Below, in pieces: positions 1-8,554 of a stretch of DNA of 64,000 bases. The DNA is from Aliidiomarina sp. B3213. GTDB taxonomy: Bacteria > Pseudomonadota > Gammaproteobacteria > Enterobacterales > Alteromonadaceae. The position numbers and the translations under genes are program-made. The DNA is taken from assembly GCF_003290085.1 (NCBI RefSeq), contig NZ_QMKJ01000001.1, forward strand, positions 930,001-994,000, given 5' to 3'. The stretch's first letter is position 1; each line of letters starts with the position of its first letter. The notes beneath the pieces were generated by a model. The model ran no database searches, was not told the DNA's origin, and was given only the letters and a program-made list of their open reading frames with translations.

Positions 1-1
1 G

Positions 2-199
2 TGGTACAGAAGACCGGTTGGTATGGTATTAGATGTGTCTGACGAGGTGACTTATCATCGACTCTGGAATGAAAGTCATAGCACAAGCGTTGTATTCAAA
101 GACGAGGAATTAGCCGACATTTTCCGTCAAGGTTTAGCCGCCCTCAAAGAGAGCGGCCAATATCGAGCAATATACGACAGGTACCGCAGTTATAACTAA
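2..199 (+). CDS. C-terminal end of a family 3 solute-binding protein (partial)
   Basis: The reading frame enters from the left edge and ends at TAA 197-199. The last ~65 residues include FKDEELADIFRQGLAAL and end in YDRYRSYN. That pattern (a late lobe helix, then a short amphipathic helix ending Y-x-x-I-Y-x-x-Y) is typical of the C-terminus of family 3 periplasmic substrate-binding proteins used by amino-acid ABC importers or as signalling sensors. The ligand and N-terminus cannot be seen. The end overlaps the convergent dipeptidase gene by 4 nt. The family call is by pattern; the specific role is unknown. Confidence 0.6.
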   Translation, partial: WYRRPVGMVLDVSDEVTYHRLWNESHSTSVVFKDEELADIFRQGLAALKESGQYRAIYDRYRSYN

Positions 200-1404
200 T
201 GCGCCTCTGCGTATGCTTCAACCTGTCGCCAAACACGCAAAGTGTTGCCATGCAGAATTTGATCAATTTGCTCTTCTGAATAACCACGTTCCAACAAACC
301 TTCAATAAGGTTAGGGAAAGTGCTTACATCTTTTAGGCCTTCAGGAAGAGAGTCGCCTACCCCGTCGTAATCAGACCCTATACCCACATGGTCAATACCC
401 ACCAACTCAACGATATGGTCGATGTGGTTCAAAACGTCATCTAGGTTGGCGTAAGGAAACGGATTCTCTTCACGCATCTGTGCAATAGCCGCTTCGGCTT
501 CTTCTGTGCCTTCTCCAAGCTCTTCGTTGATTTCATCAGCTAGTCTTTGTAAACGCGCGCGATGTTGGTTCGCCATGCGAGTTACAAACGTCGAGCCAAA
601 AGTAACTTGAATAACACCACCATTTTCAGCTAAAGCTTTAATCATGTCGTCGTTCATATTGCGCTGCCAACCTGGTGTGTAACGACGTGCTGAAGAGTGC
701 GTAGCAATCACTGGAGTTTCGGTAATTTCAAGCACATCATAGAATGCATTGTCTGAAACGTGTGAGATGTCGATCATCATGCCCACTTTGTTCATTTCAG
801 GAATCAAAGTTTTACCAAATGGGCTTAATCCACCCCAAGTGTTTCTGATGTCATAAGAAGAGTCACTAATATGGTTATCTTCTGAGTGCGTCAATGTAAT
901 GTAACGCACTCCACGGTCGAAGAAGTGCTGTAAATTTTCAAACTTACCTTCTATCGGCGCACCGTTTTCCATTCCCATTGGCAATGAGATTAAACCCTGT
1001 TCAAAGTGCTCTTCCACGTCATCTGCAGAATAAGGAATTGCAAACTTTTCGGGAGCTTTGTAAACCAAGCTTTCAACAAAGTCGATTAAGTGATTCGCGG
1101 TACGATAAGCGCCGTTATCTTCATACGAGGCAGGAATGTAAATTGCCATGAAAGGAGCGTTTAGCCCACCCTGAGTGGCGCGTACATAATCGAAGTTACC
1201 ACGCTCTGTAGCTTGGGTGACGTCTTCCCAGTCATTCATCAAACGCCATGGAACGTCGATGTGGGTATCAATAATAAGGGATTCTTGAGCGATACGTTCG
1301 GCCTTTTGGCGATTATCTTCTTCCGCTACGCTCATAGTTTGAGCACAACCTAAAAGAGAGAATGATAAAGCCGAAAGTACACTAATCTTTAGGGCAGTTT
1401 TCAT
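196..1404 (-). CDS. Membrane dipeptidase (peptidase M19), lipoprotein
   Basis: This 402-residue protein belongs to the renal dipeptidase family M19, zinc enzymes that cleave dipeptides and some beta-lactam-like amides. A signal peptide ends in the lipobox LLGC with Cys20, so it should be a lipid-anchored envelope protein. The metal-binding H-x-D pair is H48/D50 in IDTHIDVPW. Further expected ligands lie in GMENGAPIEG (Glu), DISHVSD and ATHSSAR (His), and the C-terminal IDHVGIGSDYDG motif is present. GGAAC sits about 8 nt before the ATG. It probably recycles dipeptides or peptidoglycan fragments; the substrate is not shown by sequence. Confidence 0.88.
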   Translation of the reverse strand: MKTALKISVLSALSFSLLGCAQTMSVAEEDNRQKAERIAQESLIIDTHIDVPWRLMNDWEDVTQATERGNFDYVRATQGGLNAPFMAIYIPASYEDNGAYRTANHLIDFVESLVYKAPEKFAIPYSADDVEEHFEQGLISLPMGMENGAPIEGKFENLQHFFDRGVRYITLTHSEDNHISDSSYDIRNTWGGLSPFGKTLIPEMNKVGMMIDISHVSDNAFYDVLEITETPVIATHSSARRYTPGWQRNMNDDMIKALAENGGVIQVTFGSTFVTRMANQHRARLQRLADEINEELGEGTEEAEAAIAQMREENPFPYANLDDVLNHIDHIVELVGIDHVGIGSDYDGVGDSLPEGLKDVSTFPNLIEGLLERGYSEEQIDQILHGNTLRVWRQVEAYAEAH

Positions 1405-1493
1405 TGTTGTTGTTCCATTTCCAAGTCGAAGGACAACAACGTATCAAATAATTAAGAATTCAGCGAGTGCGTCAACCGCATGTTCTTATCGAA

Positions 1494-1637
1494 CTAACGC
1501 ATCGCTTTCCTATACCAGTGCTTAACTTGTTTTTGCCAACCCTGGTGCACTAGCGTTGTAACCATTAAAGTAGCGACAATACTGAGTGCTGGCAATAAAG
1601 CCCAAATTCCCACTGCGTAAGGTGAAATCCACTGCAT
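1494..1637 (-). CDS. Small single-pass membrane protein (47 aa)
   Basis: This small frame starts ATG at 1637 and stops TAG at 1494-1496. It begins 9 nt after the stop of the upstream minus-strand gene, and its ribosome-binding site (AAGGTG) overlaps that stop, which suggests translational coupling. Residues ~8-32 form one hydrophobic segment (WALLPALSIVATLMVTTLV). A basic tail follows (KQVKHWYRKAMR), so it should be an inner-membrane protein with a cytoplasmic C-terminus. I do not recognise a family. Support comes from the ribosome-binding site, the spacing and the clean membrane topology. Confidence 0.5.
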   Translation of the reverse strand: MQWISPYAVGIWALLPALSIVATLMVTTLVHQGWQKQVKHWYRKAMR

Positions 1638-1646
1638 GGAGTCACC

Positions 1647-1934
1647 TTACTCAGGAGCTTTTTCTTGGCTTTCTGGTGCACTTTCAGCTTCTACATCGTC
1701 ATCTTCTTCATCAGAAACTTGAGCTTGTGATTCAAGAGTCAAACGACTGTATAGTTCTACCGCACTTTGACGCAATGAGTTGCGAATTTCTGACATGTCT
1801 ATAACTTTAGAAACTAGGTTGGTTACCTGAACTTCTTGGCGAACTTCTTGAGCTAAGTCAGTCAATGGATTTGCTGAAGCAGTAGAAGCTGCAAAAGTTA
1901 AAGCGATTGATGATGCAATAATTAAAGTTTTCAT
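1647..1934 (-). CDS. Secreted hypothetical protein (95 aa)
   Basis: The start is placed at the second ATG (1934) because it has GAGGAAAACC immediately upstream and opens a classic signal peptide (MKTLIIASSIALTFAASTASA). The mature part is ~74 residues, mostly helical and rich in Gln, Glu and Asp, and ends in a very acidic stretch. It has no cysteines or recognisable domain, so it is probably a small periplasmic protein. It is followed at once by the 47-residue membrane ORF, so the two likely form a two-gene unit. Function unknown. Confidence 0.65.
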   Translation of the reverse strand: MKTLIIASSIALTFAASTASANPLTDLAQEVRQEVQVTNLVSKVIDMSEIRNSLRQSAVELYSRLTLESQAQVSDEEDDDVEAESAPESQEKAPE

Positions 1935-2146
1935 GGTTTTCCTCATTAAGTATGTATTTTCGAAGAACCCGATGCCCTTCGACACACTCTCTAATTCAAA
2001 CCTTGTGCCAACTTTTTAAAAATACGCAAGCAATTGATTTATATGAACTTTCCTAAAGTGAGGTGGAAACCCAAAAAAATCAGCATGAACGTTAATATCT
2101 ACTGTTAGCGTTTTTCACCACCGCCTTCGTCAAATTCGCCAACAGC

Positions 2147-3124
2147 TTAAAGTGGTGTTAACTCAGCTCGTTTTTTATGTTCTTCAAGCAAAGCAGAACC
2201 TTTTAATAGTGGTTCGCACGAGTCTGCTCTTGGGCCTTGTTCACTGAGTAATCTGCGCCATTGCTTCGCGCCCGGCTGACCATGAAATAGACCCAACATA
2301 TGCCGTGCTACATGCCAGAATTTCCCACCGCCCTTTATATGCTGCTCTATGTAGGGAATCATCTTCTCTACGACTTCTTCACGCTCGCTCACGGGTGATG
2401 TGTGACCTAGACATTCATCTACTTGCGAAACAATCCATGGTGTTTGATAAGCTGCTCGCCCTATCATCACGCCGTCAACAAATTCCAAGTGGGCTTTTGC
2501 CTCCGCTATTGAGTTCACGCCACCGTTAATATCAATGGTTAGATTTGGATATTCGTTCTTAACGCGATAGACACGCTCATAATCTAACTCTGGAATTTCT
2601 CGGTTCTCTTTTGGACTTAATCCATTTAACCAAGCTTTCCGTGCATGCAATATAAATCGTTCACAACCGACAGCCGAAACGGCTTCAATGAACTCCTGTA
2701 GGAATTCATAACTATCTTTATGATCAATACCTAAACGAGTTTTTACGGTCACAGGAACATTGCCTGCTGCATCTTGCATGGCTTTAATGCAATCTGCCAC
2801 AAGTTGCGGCTTTTCCATTAAGCACGCGCCAAAGCTACCATTCTGAACTCGGTCGGAGGGACACCCTACGTTGAGGTTAATTTCGTCATACCCGCGCTCC
2901 ACGGCTATTTTAGTACAGCGGGCAAGATCTTTGGGGTCTGAGCCACCCAGCTGTAAAGCAACCGGATGTTCGCTCTGATGGTACTCAAGAAGGTCGTACT
3001 TACCGTATATAATCGCCCCGGTCGTTACCATCTCGGTATATAACAATACTTCATTAGACATGAGCCTATGAAAATAGCGACAGTGGCGATCTGTCCAATC
3101 GAGCATTGGGGCAACACTAAACAT
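2147..3124 (-). CDS. dusA: tRNA-dihydrouridine synthase A
   Basis: This FMN-dependent enzyme reduces uridines in the tRNA D-loop (positions 20/20a for DusA). The 325-residue length fits DusA. The N-terminus [12 protein letters not shown] is diagnostic of the TIM-barrel Dus fold, and the catalytic cysteine is C88 in [12 protein letters not shown]. The DusA-type GACLM and [19 protein letters not shown] motifs follow, and the FMN-phosphate region ING-GV is near residue 200. It is divergent from zur across a 134-nt promoter region. Confidence 0.95.
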   Translation of the reverse strand: MFSVAPMLDWTDRHCRYFHRLMSNEVLLYTEMVTTGAIIYGKYDLLEYHQSEHPVALQLGGSDPKDLARCTKIAVERGYDEINLNVGCPSDRVQNGSFGACLMEKPQLVADCIKAMQDAAGNVPVTVKTRLGIDHKDSYEFLQEFIEAVSAVGCERFILHARKAWLNGLSPKENREIPELDYERVYRVKNEYPNLTIDINGGVNSIAEAKAHLEFVDGVMIGRAAYQTPWIVSQVDECLGHTSPVSEREEVVEKMIPYIEQHIKGGGKFWHVARHMLGLFHGQPGAKQWRRLLSEQGPRADSCEPLLKGSALLEEHKKRAELTPL

Positions 3125-3224
3125 TTTACAACTCCTCTTAAGCGAGCTTATTTTAAAATAAATTCACCCTAATTTATACCTGCGGCTTTTATGTATAGCC
3201 CTCTCCAAAGCAGCGGATTCTGTA

Positions 3225-3252
3225 TTAACAACCTGTAAATTCATGGTATATT
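3225..3252 (+). promoter_or_regulatory. Putative zur promoter
   Basis: TTAACA (3225-3230) and TATATT (3247-3252) are separated by 16 nt, each one mismatch from the sigma-70 consensus. Transcription would start about 3258-3260, essentially at the zur ATG (3259), and no Shine-Dalgarno motif is visible. Confidence 0.45.
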
Positions 3253-3258
3253 GAAGCT

Positions 3259-3711
3259 ATGACTACAGAGCTTAATCAAATATTACTGGCGAAAGCCGAG
3301 AATGTATGCGAACACCGCGGGGTGAGAATGACCCCTACCCGTAAAGAAGTGTTTTCTATTCTCAGTCAACAAGAAGGTGCAATTGGCGCATACGACTTAC
3401 TTGAGCTTCTAAAAAGTGAAGTTCCAAATGCGAAACCACCTACTATCTATCGAGCGCTCGACTTTTTGCAGGAGCAAGGATTTGTCCACAAACTGTCAAC
3501 GTCGAATAGTTATGTTTTATGTTCGCATTTTGAGAAGCAACATCCGGCACAGATGCTAATATGTAAAGAGTGCGGCTCAGTGCAAGAAATTCACTCGGCT
3601 CAAGTAGACACCGAAATGCTCGCTCAAGCTGAAAAATACGGTTTTGATTTACATCACCAAACCGTTGAAGCGCACGGTGTGTGTGCACAATGTCAAAAAT
3701 TAGCTAACTAA
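3259..3711 (+). CDS. zur: Zinc uptake regulator Zur (Fur family)
   Basis: This is a 150-residue Fur-family repressor that uses zinc as co-repressor to shut down zinc importers. The N-terminal winged helix carries RMTPTRKEVF and the recognition-helix region AKPPTIYRALDFL, which match Zur rather than Fur. Structural-zinc cysteines are visible as C102/C105 (CKEC) and C142/C145 (CAQC), and the regulatory site includes EAHGVC near the C-terminus. Residues 79-95 have Zur spacing (NSYVLC). The ATG at 3259 has no clear ribosome-binding site. No zinc transporter genes are adjacent. Confidence 0.92.
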   Translation: MTTELNQILLAKAENVCEHRGVRMTPTRKEVFSILSQQEGAIGAYDLLELLKSEVPNAKPPTIYRALDFLQEQGFVHKLSTSNSYVLCSHFEKQHPAQMLICKECGSVQEIHSAQVDTEMLAQAEKYGFDLHHQTVEAHGVCAQCQKLAN

Positions 3712-3744
3712 TTCAAACAAATTGCGTTAATACATGGATTGAAT

Positions 3745-4212
3745 ATGAATGTAGAGTTTGTAAACCCGTTTTTATCGTCGCTACAAAACGTGCTTTCAAT
3801 GATGGCTCAAGTCGAACTAAAACCCGGCAAGCCAGCTATGAAAAAAGACGACAGAGCGCGTGGTGATGTTTCTGGGTTAATCGGTATGGTTGGTCCCAAA
3901 ACAAAAGGTTCCTTCTCAATATCATTTGAGGAAGGTTTAGCCGTAGAAATCATGCACAAAATGTTGGGCGAGAAGCCGACCGAGTTAAATGAAGAAGTCA
4001 TTGACATGGTCGGAGAGATTACCAACATGGTTACAGGCGGCGCTAAGCGAATCTTGGGTGAAAAAGGCTTCGACTTCGATATGGCATCACCGGTAGTTGT
4101 TTCAGGTCACAACCACACTATTCGCCACCGCTCTGAAGGACCGAAAATAATTATGCCTTTCTCTCACCCTGCAGGTAAGGCGCATCTGGAAATTTGTTTC
4201 GACAAGCTCTAA
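3745..4212 (+). CDS. cheX: Chemotaxis phosphatase CheX-like protein
   Basis: This 155-residue protein matches the CheX/CheC family, which dephosphorylates CheY-P or related response regulators. The signature helix EEVIDMVGEITNMVTGGAKRIL is present (E-x2-N type active site), as are the beta-strand motifs MVGPKTKGSFSISF and IIMPFSHPAGKAHLEI. I chose ATG 3745, with GGA 6 nt upstream, over an in-frame TTG at 3739. The gene stands alone, away from other chemotaxis genes. Its stop codon lies in the loop of the terminator shared with alr. Confidence 0.85.
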   Translation: MNVEFVNPFLSSLQNVLSMMAQVELKPGKPAMKKDDRARGDVSGLIGMVGPKTKGSFSISFEEGLAVEIMHKMLGEKPTELNEEVIDMVGEITNMVTGGAKRILGEKGFDFDMASPVVVSGHNHTIRHRSEGPKIIMPFSHPAGKAHLEICFDKL

Positions 4213-4226
4213 TTACGAGCTTGTCG
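4200..4226. terminator. Bidirectional terminator-like hairpin between cheX and alr
   Basis: A perfect 10-bp stem (CGACAAGCTC / GAGCTTGTCG) encloses a 7-nt loop that contains the cheX stop codon. It lies between two convergent genes. No strong T-run follows, so termination efficiency is uncertain. Confidence 0.5.
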
Positions 4227-4232
4227 TTACAC

Positions 4233-5321
4233 CTACTCTGAATATTCCAACCACACCCGTTTAGCTACGTTACAAAGCAACTCGTATGCAATTGTACCTA
4301 CGTGCTCAGCAACCTCTTTAACAGGTAAGTGATCGCCCCACAGTTCAGCCGTAGCACCAGGCTCTACGTTATCATCGCCTAGATCAACTGTAATCATGTC
4401 CATTGCAACTCGACCGATTAGCGGGTAACGCTTTCCGTTTATCCACACTGGAGTGCCTACCGGAGCGTGTCTCGGATAACCGTCACCATAACCAATCGAA
4501 ACAATACCTATATTGGTCGATTTGCTAGCCTGCCAAGTTGCGCCATACCCTACAAAATCACCTTCATGAATACGCTTCGTTGAAATCACGTCCGCAAGTA
4601 GGTTCATAACCGGTTTAAGGTTTGAGGTGTAACTGTCGGTATCGACCTGATTAACAAAAGGGCAAATGCCATACATCGCCAGCCCTGGCCGAATCCAGTC
4701 GGTGTTGTTACCTAGCCCAGCAAAAATAGCAGCTGAGTTCGACAAGGAAGTACCCGTCGGTCGAAGCTCGTTCACAAGGCCTTTAAAAATTTCCAATTGT
4801 TCTGCATTTTGTGGATGCTTGGGCTCGTCTGCACAGGCAAAATGGCTCATTAATATCGGTTCGCCAACAACCCACTCACAGGCAGAAAGCTGCTCAAAAT
4901 GAAGCTTAGCTTGGCTTGGCTCTATCCCTAACCGGTGCATACCAGAATCTACTTTCAGCCACACTTTAAGTGACGCGGGCAAGTTCTTGGCCGCGTACAA
5001 GGCATCAAGTTGCCACTGATGGTGCAGTACCGGTTGTAAGTTGCTCGCAGCAAGAAGAGGCAATTGGTCTTCGGAAAAAAAACCCTCCAGCAATACAATA
5101 GGTTTGGTAATGCCGTCTTTTCTAAGCTCCATACCCTCATTCAGGCGTGCCACGCCCAACGCATCTACATCGTCTAGCGTCTTCGCTATGCGCGTTAAAC
5201 CATGACCATAAGCATTCGCCTTAAGCACCGCCAAAATATGCTTTCCTGGCGCTACTCTGCGTATTTCTTGCAGGTTATTTCTTAAAGCCGCTAAGTTTAT
5301 GTAGGCACGAGCCGGACGCAT
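4233..5321 (-). CDS. alr: Alanine racemase
   Basis: This PLP enzyme interconverts L- and D-alanine for peptidoglycan synthesis. The PLP lysine is K34 in LKANAYGHG, the catalytic-tyrosine region is VGYGATW, and GYGDGYPR plus RVAMDMITVDLG are the expected C-terminal-domain motifs. ATG 5321 overlaps the dnaB stop in a TGATG arrangement, giving 362 residues; the upstream TTG is less likely. The overlap implies translational coupling with dnaB, and the dnaB-alr order is common in gammaproteobacteria. Confidence 0.96.
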   Translation of the reverse strand: MRPARAYINLAALRNNLQEIRRVAPGKHILAVLKANAYGHGLTRIAKTLDDVDALGVARLNEGMELRKDGITKPIVLLEGFFSEDQLPLLAASNLQPVLHHQWQLDALYAAKNLPASLKVWLKVDSGMHRLGIEPSQAKLHFEQLSACEWVVGEPILMSHFACADEPKHPQNAEQLEIFKGLVNELRPTGTSLSNSAAIFAGLGNNTDWIRPGLAMYGICPFVNQVDTDSYTSNLKPVMNLLADVISTKRIHEGDFVGYGATWQASKSTNIGIVSIGYGDGYPRHAPVGTPVWINGKRYPLIGRVAMDMITVDLGDDNVEPGATAELWGDHLPVKEVAEHVGTIAYELLCNVAKRVWLEYSE

Positions 5322-6718
5322 CAATAGAGATCCTCTATTTCTGCATTGGTGTAATTATCAAAACGAGAAAGCGAGCCATGGAACTTCAGCTTCAACCGCC
5401 CAATCGGACCGTTCCGCTGTTTACCAATAATAATTTCTGCTAGTCCTTTGTCTTCAGTGGCATCAGGGTTGTACACCTCGTCGCGATATATAAACATTAT
5501 CACGTCGGCGTCTTGCTCAATTGAGCCCGACTCACGTAAATCTGAGTTCACAGGGCGTTTGTCCGAGCGCTGCTCCAAAGAACGATTTAACTGAGAAAGA
5601 GCGATGACCGGGCAATTCAATTCTTTCGCTAATGCTTTCAGTGAGCGAGAAATTTCGGCAATTTCCAAGGTTCGGTTCTCACTCATACCTGGTACGCTCA
5701 TCAACTGAAGATAATCGACCATAATCATGCTCACGCCGCCATGCTCTTTATGCACGCGTCTAGCTCTAGAGCGAACTTCTGAAGGTGAAAGGCCACTAGC
5801 GTCGTCTATCAAAAGCTTACCGCGAGACTTCATCATTTGCACTGCCGAAGCAATTCGGTTCCAGTCTTCGTCTTCTAACTTACCTGTTCTTATCTTGGTT
5901 TGATCAACTCGTGAGAGAGACGCCAACATACGCATCATGATCTGTTCAGATGGCATTTCCAAACTAAACACCAAAGCAGGATGTTCAGCATTCATTGCAG
6001 CATGCTCAACCAAGTTCATCGCAAATGTGGTTTTACCCATTGAAGGACGTGCTGCAACAATAATTAAGTCAGAGTTTTGTAACCCTGCCGTCATTTCGTC
6101 AAGTTTATAAAAGCCCGTAGACAGTCCGGTAATACCGGTATTATCTTCTTGAGCGGCGAGTTCTTCGATACGCTTTAATGTTTCAGAGAGAATGGAATGA
6201 ACAAGCTTCGGACCTTCATTTTTCTTCGCCCGCTTTTCGGCGATAGCGAATACTTTTGTTTCCGCAGCTTCTAATAATTCACGGCTATCTTGGCCACTAG
6301 TATCATAACCCGATTCGGCAATTTCGTTCGCTACAGCAATCATTTCTCGCAGTACAGCGCGCTCTCTAACAATGTCTGCGTAAGCTAGAATGTTTGCCGC
6401 ACTTGGCGTGTTTTTCTGAATCTCTAGTAAGTATGCAAAGCCGCCCGCTTGCTCTAGCTCATCGACACTTTCAAGTCTCTCCGAGAGAGTAACAAGGTCG
6501 ATCGGTTGATTTTGCTCCGCAAGCTTTTCTATAGCCTTAAAAATAATGCGGTGAGCATTAAGGTAAAAATCGTCGTGTATTACGCGCTCAGAAACATTGT
6601 CCCACGCATGATTGTCGAGAATTAACCCGCCCAAAACCGACTGCTCAGCGTCTATAGAGTGTGGCGCTGTTTTTAAAGCTTCAATTTTAGAGTCTTTTTT
6701 CTTGAGTTGCTCAGCCAT
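5321..6718 (-). CDS. dnaB: Replicative DNA helicase DnaB
   Basis: This is the hexameric 5'-3' helicase of the replisome, 465 residues, the normal length. The N-terminal domain begins around PHSIDAEQSVLGGLI. The RecA-like domain has Walker A ARPSMGKTT near residue 225, the Walker B/H3 region MIMVDYLQLM, and the H4 motif ISRSLKALAKELNCPVIALSQLNR. The C-terminal RESGSIEQDADVI and KQRNGPIG motifs are intact, and no intein is present. It lies downstream of the S6 operon terminator and overlaps alr by 1 nt. Confidence 0.97.
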   Translation of the reverse strand: MAEQLKKKDSKIEALKTAPHSIDAEQSVLGGLILDNHAWDNVSERVIHDDFYLNAHRIIFKAIEKLAEQNQPIDLVTLSERLESVDELEQAGGFAYLLEIQKNTPSAANILAYADIVRERAVLREMIAVANEIAESGYDTSGQDSRELLEAAETKVFAIAEKRAKKNEGPKLVHSILSETLKRIEELAAQEDNTGITGLSTGFYKLDEMTAGLQNSDLIIVAARPSMGKTTFAMNLVEHAAMNAEHPALVFSLEMPSEQIMMRMLASLSRVDQTKIRTGKLEDEDWNRIASAVQMMKSRGKLLIDDASGLSPSEVRSRARRVHKEHGGVSMIMVDYLQLMSVPGMSENRTLEIAEISRSLKALAKELNCPVIALSQLNRSLEQRSDKRPVNSDLRESGSIEQDADVIMFIYRDEVYNPDATEDKGLAEIIIGKQRNGPIGRLKLKFHGSLSRFDNYTNAEIEDLY

Positions 6719-6769
6719 AGAAGAACTTCGTTATCGTTATAGGAATCTTACTGATGATACACACCAAGC

Positions 6770-6799
6770 AAAAAAAAAGCAGCACACAAGGTGCTGCTT
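6770..6799 (-). terminator. Rho-independent terminator after rplI
   Basis: Read on the minus strand, a 9-bp stem (AAGCAGCAC / GTGCTGCTT) with a 5-nt loop is followed by a run of nine T. It ends the S6 operon and separates it from dnaB. Confidence 0.85.
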
Positions 6800-6825
6800 C
6801 TTCTCTTACTTTCGAACTTTTTTAC

Positions 6826-7278
6826 TTACTCAGCTGCTTTAACAACCAAGTTGATTTTCGCAAAAACGTCCGCGTGCAAATGAAGTTCGATCTCGAATTC
6901 ACCTGTTTCACGAATAGTACCGTGAGGCATCAAGATTTCGCTCTTCTGAACTTCAACGCCTGCAGCAGTAACTGCGTCAGCGATGTCACGAGTACCTACA
7001 GAACCGAATAGTTTACCTTCGTCACCTGCTTTAGACTCAATAACAACTGCTTCTAGTGCGTTTACTTTTTCAGCGCGCTCTTCTGCAACTTTAAGGTCAG
7101 CAGCAAGTTTCGCTTCAAGTTCAGCACGACGCTGTTCAAACATTTCAACATTTGCTTTAGTTGCTGGAACCGCTTTTCCTGATGGGAAAAGGAAGTTACG
7201 TGCGTAACCTGGTTTTACAACTACTTGGTCGCCTAAGCCACCTAAGTTTGCAACTTTGTCTAATAAAATTACATTCAT
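6826..7278 (-). CDS. rplI: 50S ribosomal protein L9
   Basis: L9 is 150 residues here, the usual length. It has the diagnostic N-terminus [17 protein letters not shown] with the RNA-binding [17 protein letters not shown] long charged connecting helix (~residues 45-75) leads to the C-terminal domain ([17 protein letters not shown]). It is the last gene of rpsF-priB-rpsR-rplI, 11 nt after rpsR, and the terminator follows directly. Confidence 0.98.
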   Translation of the reverse strand: MNVILLDKVANLGGLGDQVVVKPGYARNFLFPSGKAVPATKANVEMFEQRRAELEAKLAADLKVAEERAEKVNALEAVVIESKAGDEGKLFGSVGTRDIADAVTAAGVEVQKSEILMPHGTIRETGEFEIELHLHADVFAKINLVVKAAE

Positions 7279-7289
7279 CGCGTTACTCC

Positions 7290-7529
<240 letters not shown>

Positions 7530-7856
7530 TTAAACCTGTTCTATATTCTGTGCGTGCAGTACCAACTTACCCATTCCATGTTTATCTTCATGTCGTTGAA
7601 TAAAGCCTGTTACTTTTATTGCATCGCCCAGAGTTAAAAGTTGTGACCATCGCTGGGACCATTCTCCACTCGCTATCACCTGCATTCTTGCGTAACACTG
7701 CCTGGGCAGTTCTGCTTCTACTTGTGTTGAACGATGTTCTAACACCAAGTGCAAATGCGGTATTCCAGCGGGGCTCTTACTTTGCCGTGGCGGTTTTACC
7801 AACACACCACTTAAAATAAGTTGATTCACTCCCAGCTCATCAACCTTGTCAGCCAT
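7530..7856 (-). CDS. priB: Primosomal replication protein N (PriB)
   Basis: A 108-residue OB-fold single-stranded-DNA-binding protein that bridges PriA and DnaT during replication restart. The sequence NQLILSGVLVKPPRQSKSPAGIPHLHLVLEHRS gives the first strands of an SSB-like OB fold, and KVTGFIQRHEDKHGMGKLVLHAQNIEQV ends it. Its start codon overlaps the rpsF stop by 1 nt, which suggests coupling. Its location inside the S6 operon supports the call strongly. Confidence 0.93.
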   Translation of the reverse strand: MADKVDELGVNQLILSGVLVKPPRQSKSPAGIPHLHLVLEHRSTQVEAELPRQCYARMQVIASGEWSQRWSQLLTLGDAIKVTGFIQRHEDKHGMGKLVLHAQNIEQV

Positions 7857-8239
7857 TATTCGCTAGCTGATTCAGTCTCTGTAGTTTCTTGCTTCGCTTC
7901 GCGACGGTCTTCTTTGCCTTCTTTAGGCTTTGCGAAAGGAGAAGGCTCGTTGATAGCCTCGTCTTTACGCATGATCAGGTTACGCAGAACCGCGTCGTTG
8001 TAGCGGAAAGTAGTTTCCAGCTCTTCAATCACTTCAGCTGAAGCTTCTACGTTCATAAGAACATAGTGAGCTTTGTGTAGCTTGTTGATTGGGTAAGCTA
8101 ATTGACGGCGACCCCAGTCTTCCAAACGGTGAATAGTACCACCACCTTGGTTAATGGTTTCGCTGTAACGCTCAACCATGCCTGGAACCTGCTCGCTTTG
8201 GTCCGGATGAACCATAAATACGATTTCATAATGACGCAT
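7856..8239 (-). CDS. rpsF: 30S ribosomal protein S6
   Basis: This 127-residue protein starts [25 protein letters not shown] and carries [23 protein letters not shown], the S6 signature. The C-terminal ~30 residues are charged and poorly ordered, with a Glu-rich tail that may be a substrate for RimK-type glutamylation (inference). It is the first gene of the operon, preceded by a promoter and a leader that looks like the S6:S18 binding site. Confidence 0.97.
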   Translation of the reverse strand: MRHYEIVFMVHPDQSEQVPGMVERYSETINQGGGTIHRLEDWGRRQLAYPINKLHKAHYVLMNVEASAEVIEELETTFRYNDAVLRNLIMRKDEAINEPSPFAKPKEGKEDRREAKQETTETESASE

Positions 8240-8275
8240 TAAGTGCTCCTTATGGATTAAAGCCTACGTTTAGCT

Positions 8276-8322
8276 CAGCCCGGCTAACATTGAGGCAAGG
8301 AACTTGATAAGTTAAAGGGCTG
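8276..8322 (-). promoter_or_regulatory. Probable S6:S18-binding leader of the rpsF operon
   Basis: Read on the minus strand, CAGCCC and GGGCTG form the outer stem and TTAAC pairs with GTTA(G) above it. A CCG trinucleotide sits at the 3' junction (GTTAGCCGGGCTG). That CCG-bearing stem is the hallmark of the conserved rpsF leader bound by the S6:S18 complex for feedback repression. It lies 37 nt upstream of the rpsF start. The assignment is by eye. Confidence 0.6.
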
Positions 8323-8336
8323 ATTCAAGCGCGGCG

Positions 8337-8365
8337 ATTGTACGCAAATTAAGCACACAATACAA
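8337..8365 (-). promoter_or_regulatory. Promoter of the rpsF operon
   Basis: On the minus strand, -35 TTGTAT (8365-8360) and -10 TACAAT (8342-8337) are separated by exactly 17 nt. Transcription would begin just upstream of the leader structure. Confidence 0.65.
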
Positions 8366-8400
8366 GCCTGGATCAGCGATATAGGCGAGGTTTTAAGGTT

Positions 8401-8553
8401 TTATTCTCGGTCTTGGTTCTTCAACTTTTTCCATTCACGAAAAAGTCGACGCACAAACAGGCCCAAAACGACAAGTAAAACGAGTGCTATCATCCACTTA
8501 ATGGAGTTACACAGCCACAATGGCTGGCAATTTAGGCCTATTTGTATATCCAT
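8401..8553 (-). CDS. Small single-pass membrane protein (50 aa) downstream of rlmB
   Basis: The ATG at 8553 lies one base after the rlmB stop (TAGTATG), so translation by re-initiation is plausible. Residues ~20-35 (IKWMIALVLLVVLGLFV) are a clear membrane segment. They are followed by a strongly basic cytoplasmic tail (RRLFREWKKLKNQDRE). The N-terminal ~18 residues contain two cysteines. I do not recognise a family. A longer in-frame version would start inside rlmB and is less likely. Confidence 0.45.
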   Translation of the reverse strand: MDIQIGLNCQPLWLCNSIKWMIALVLLVVLGLFVRRLFREWKKLKNQDRE

Positions 8554-8554
8554 A

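Noticed and set aside
2030-2146. Terminator after dusA
   Set aside because: I could not find a convincing GC-rich stem followed by a T-run in the 160-nt gap.
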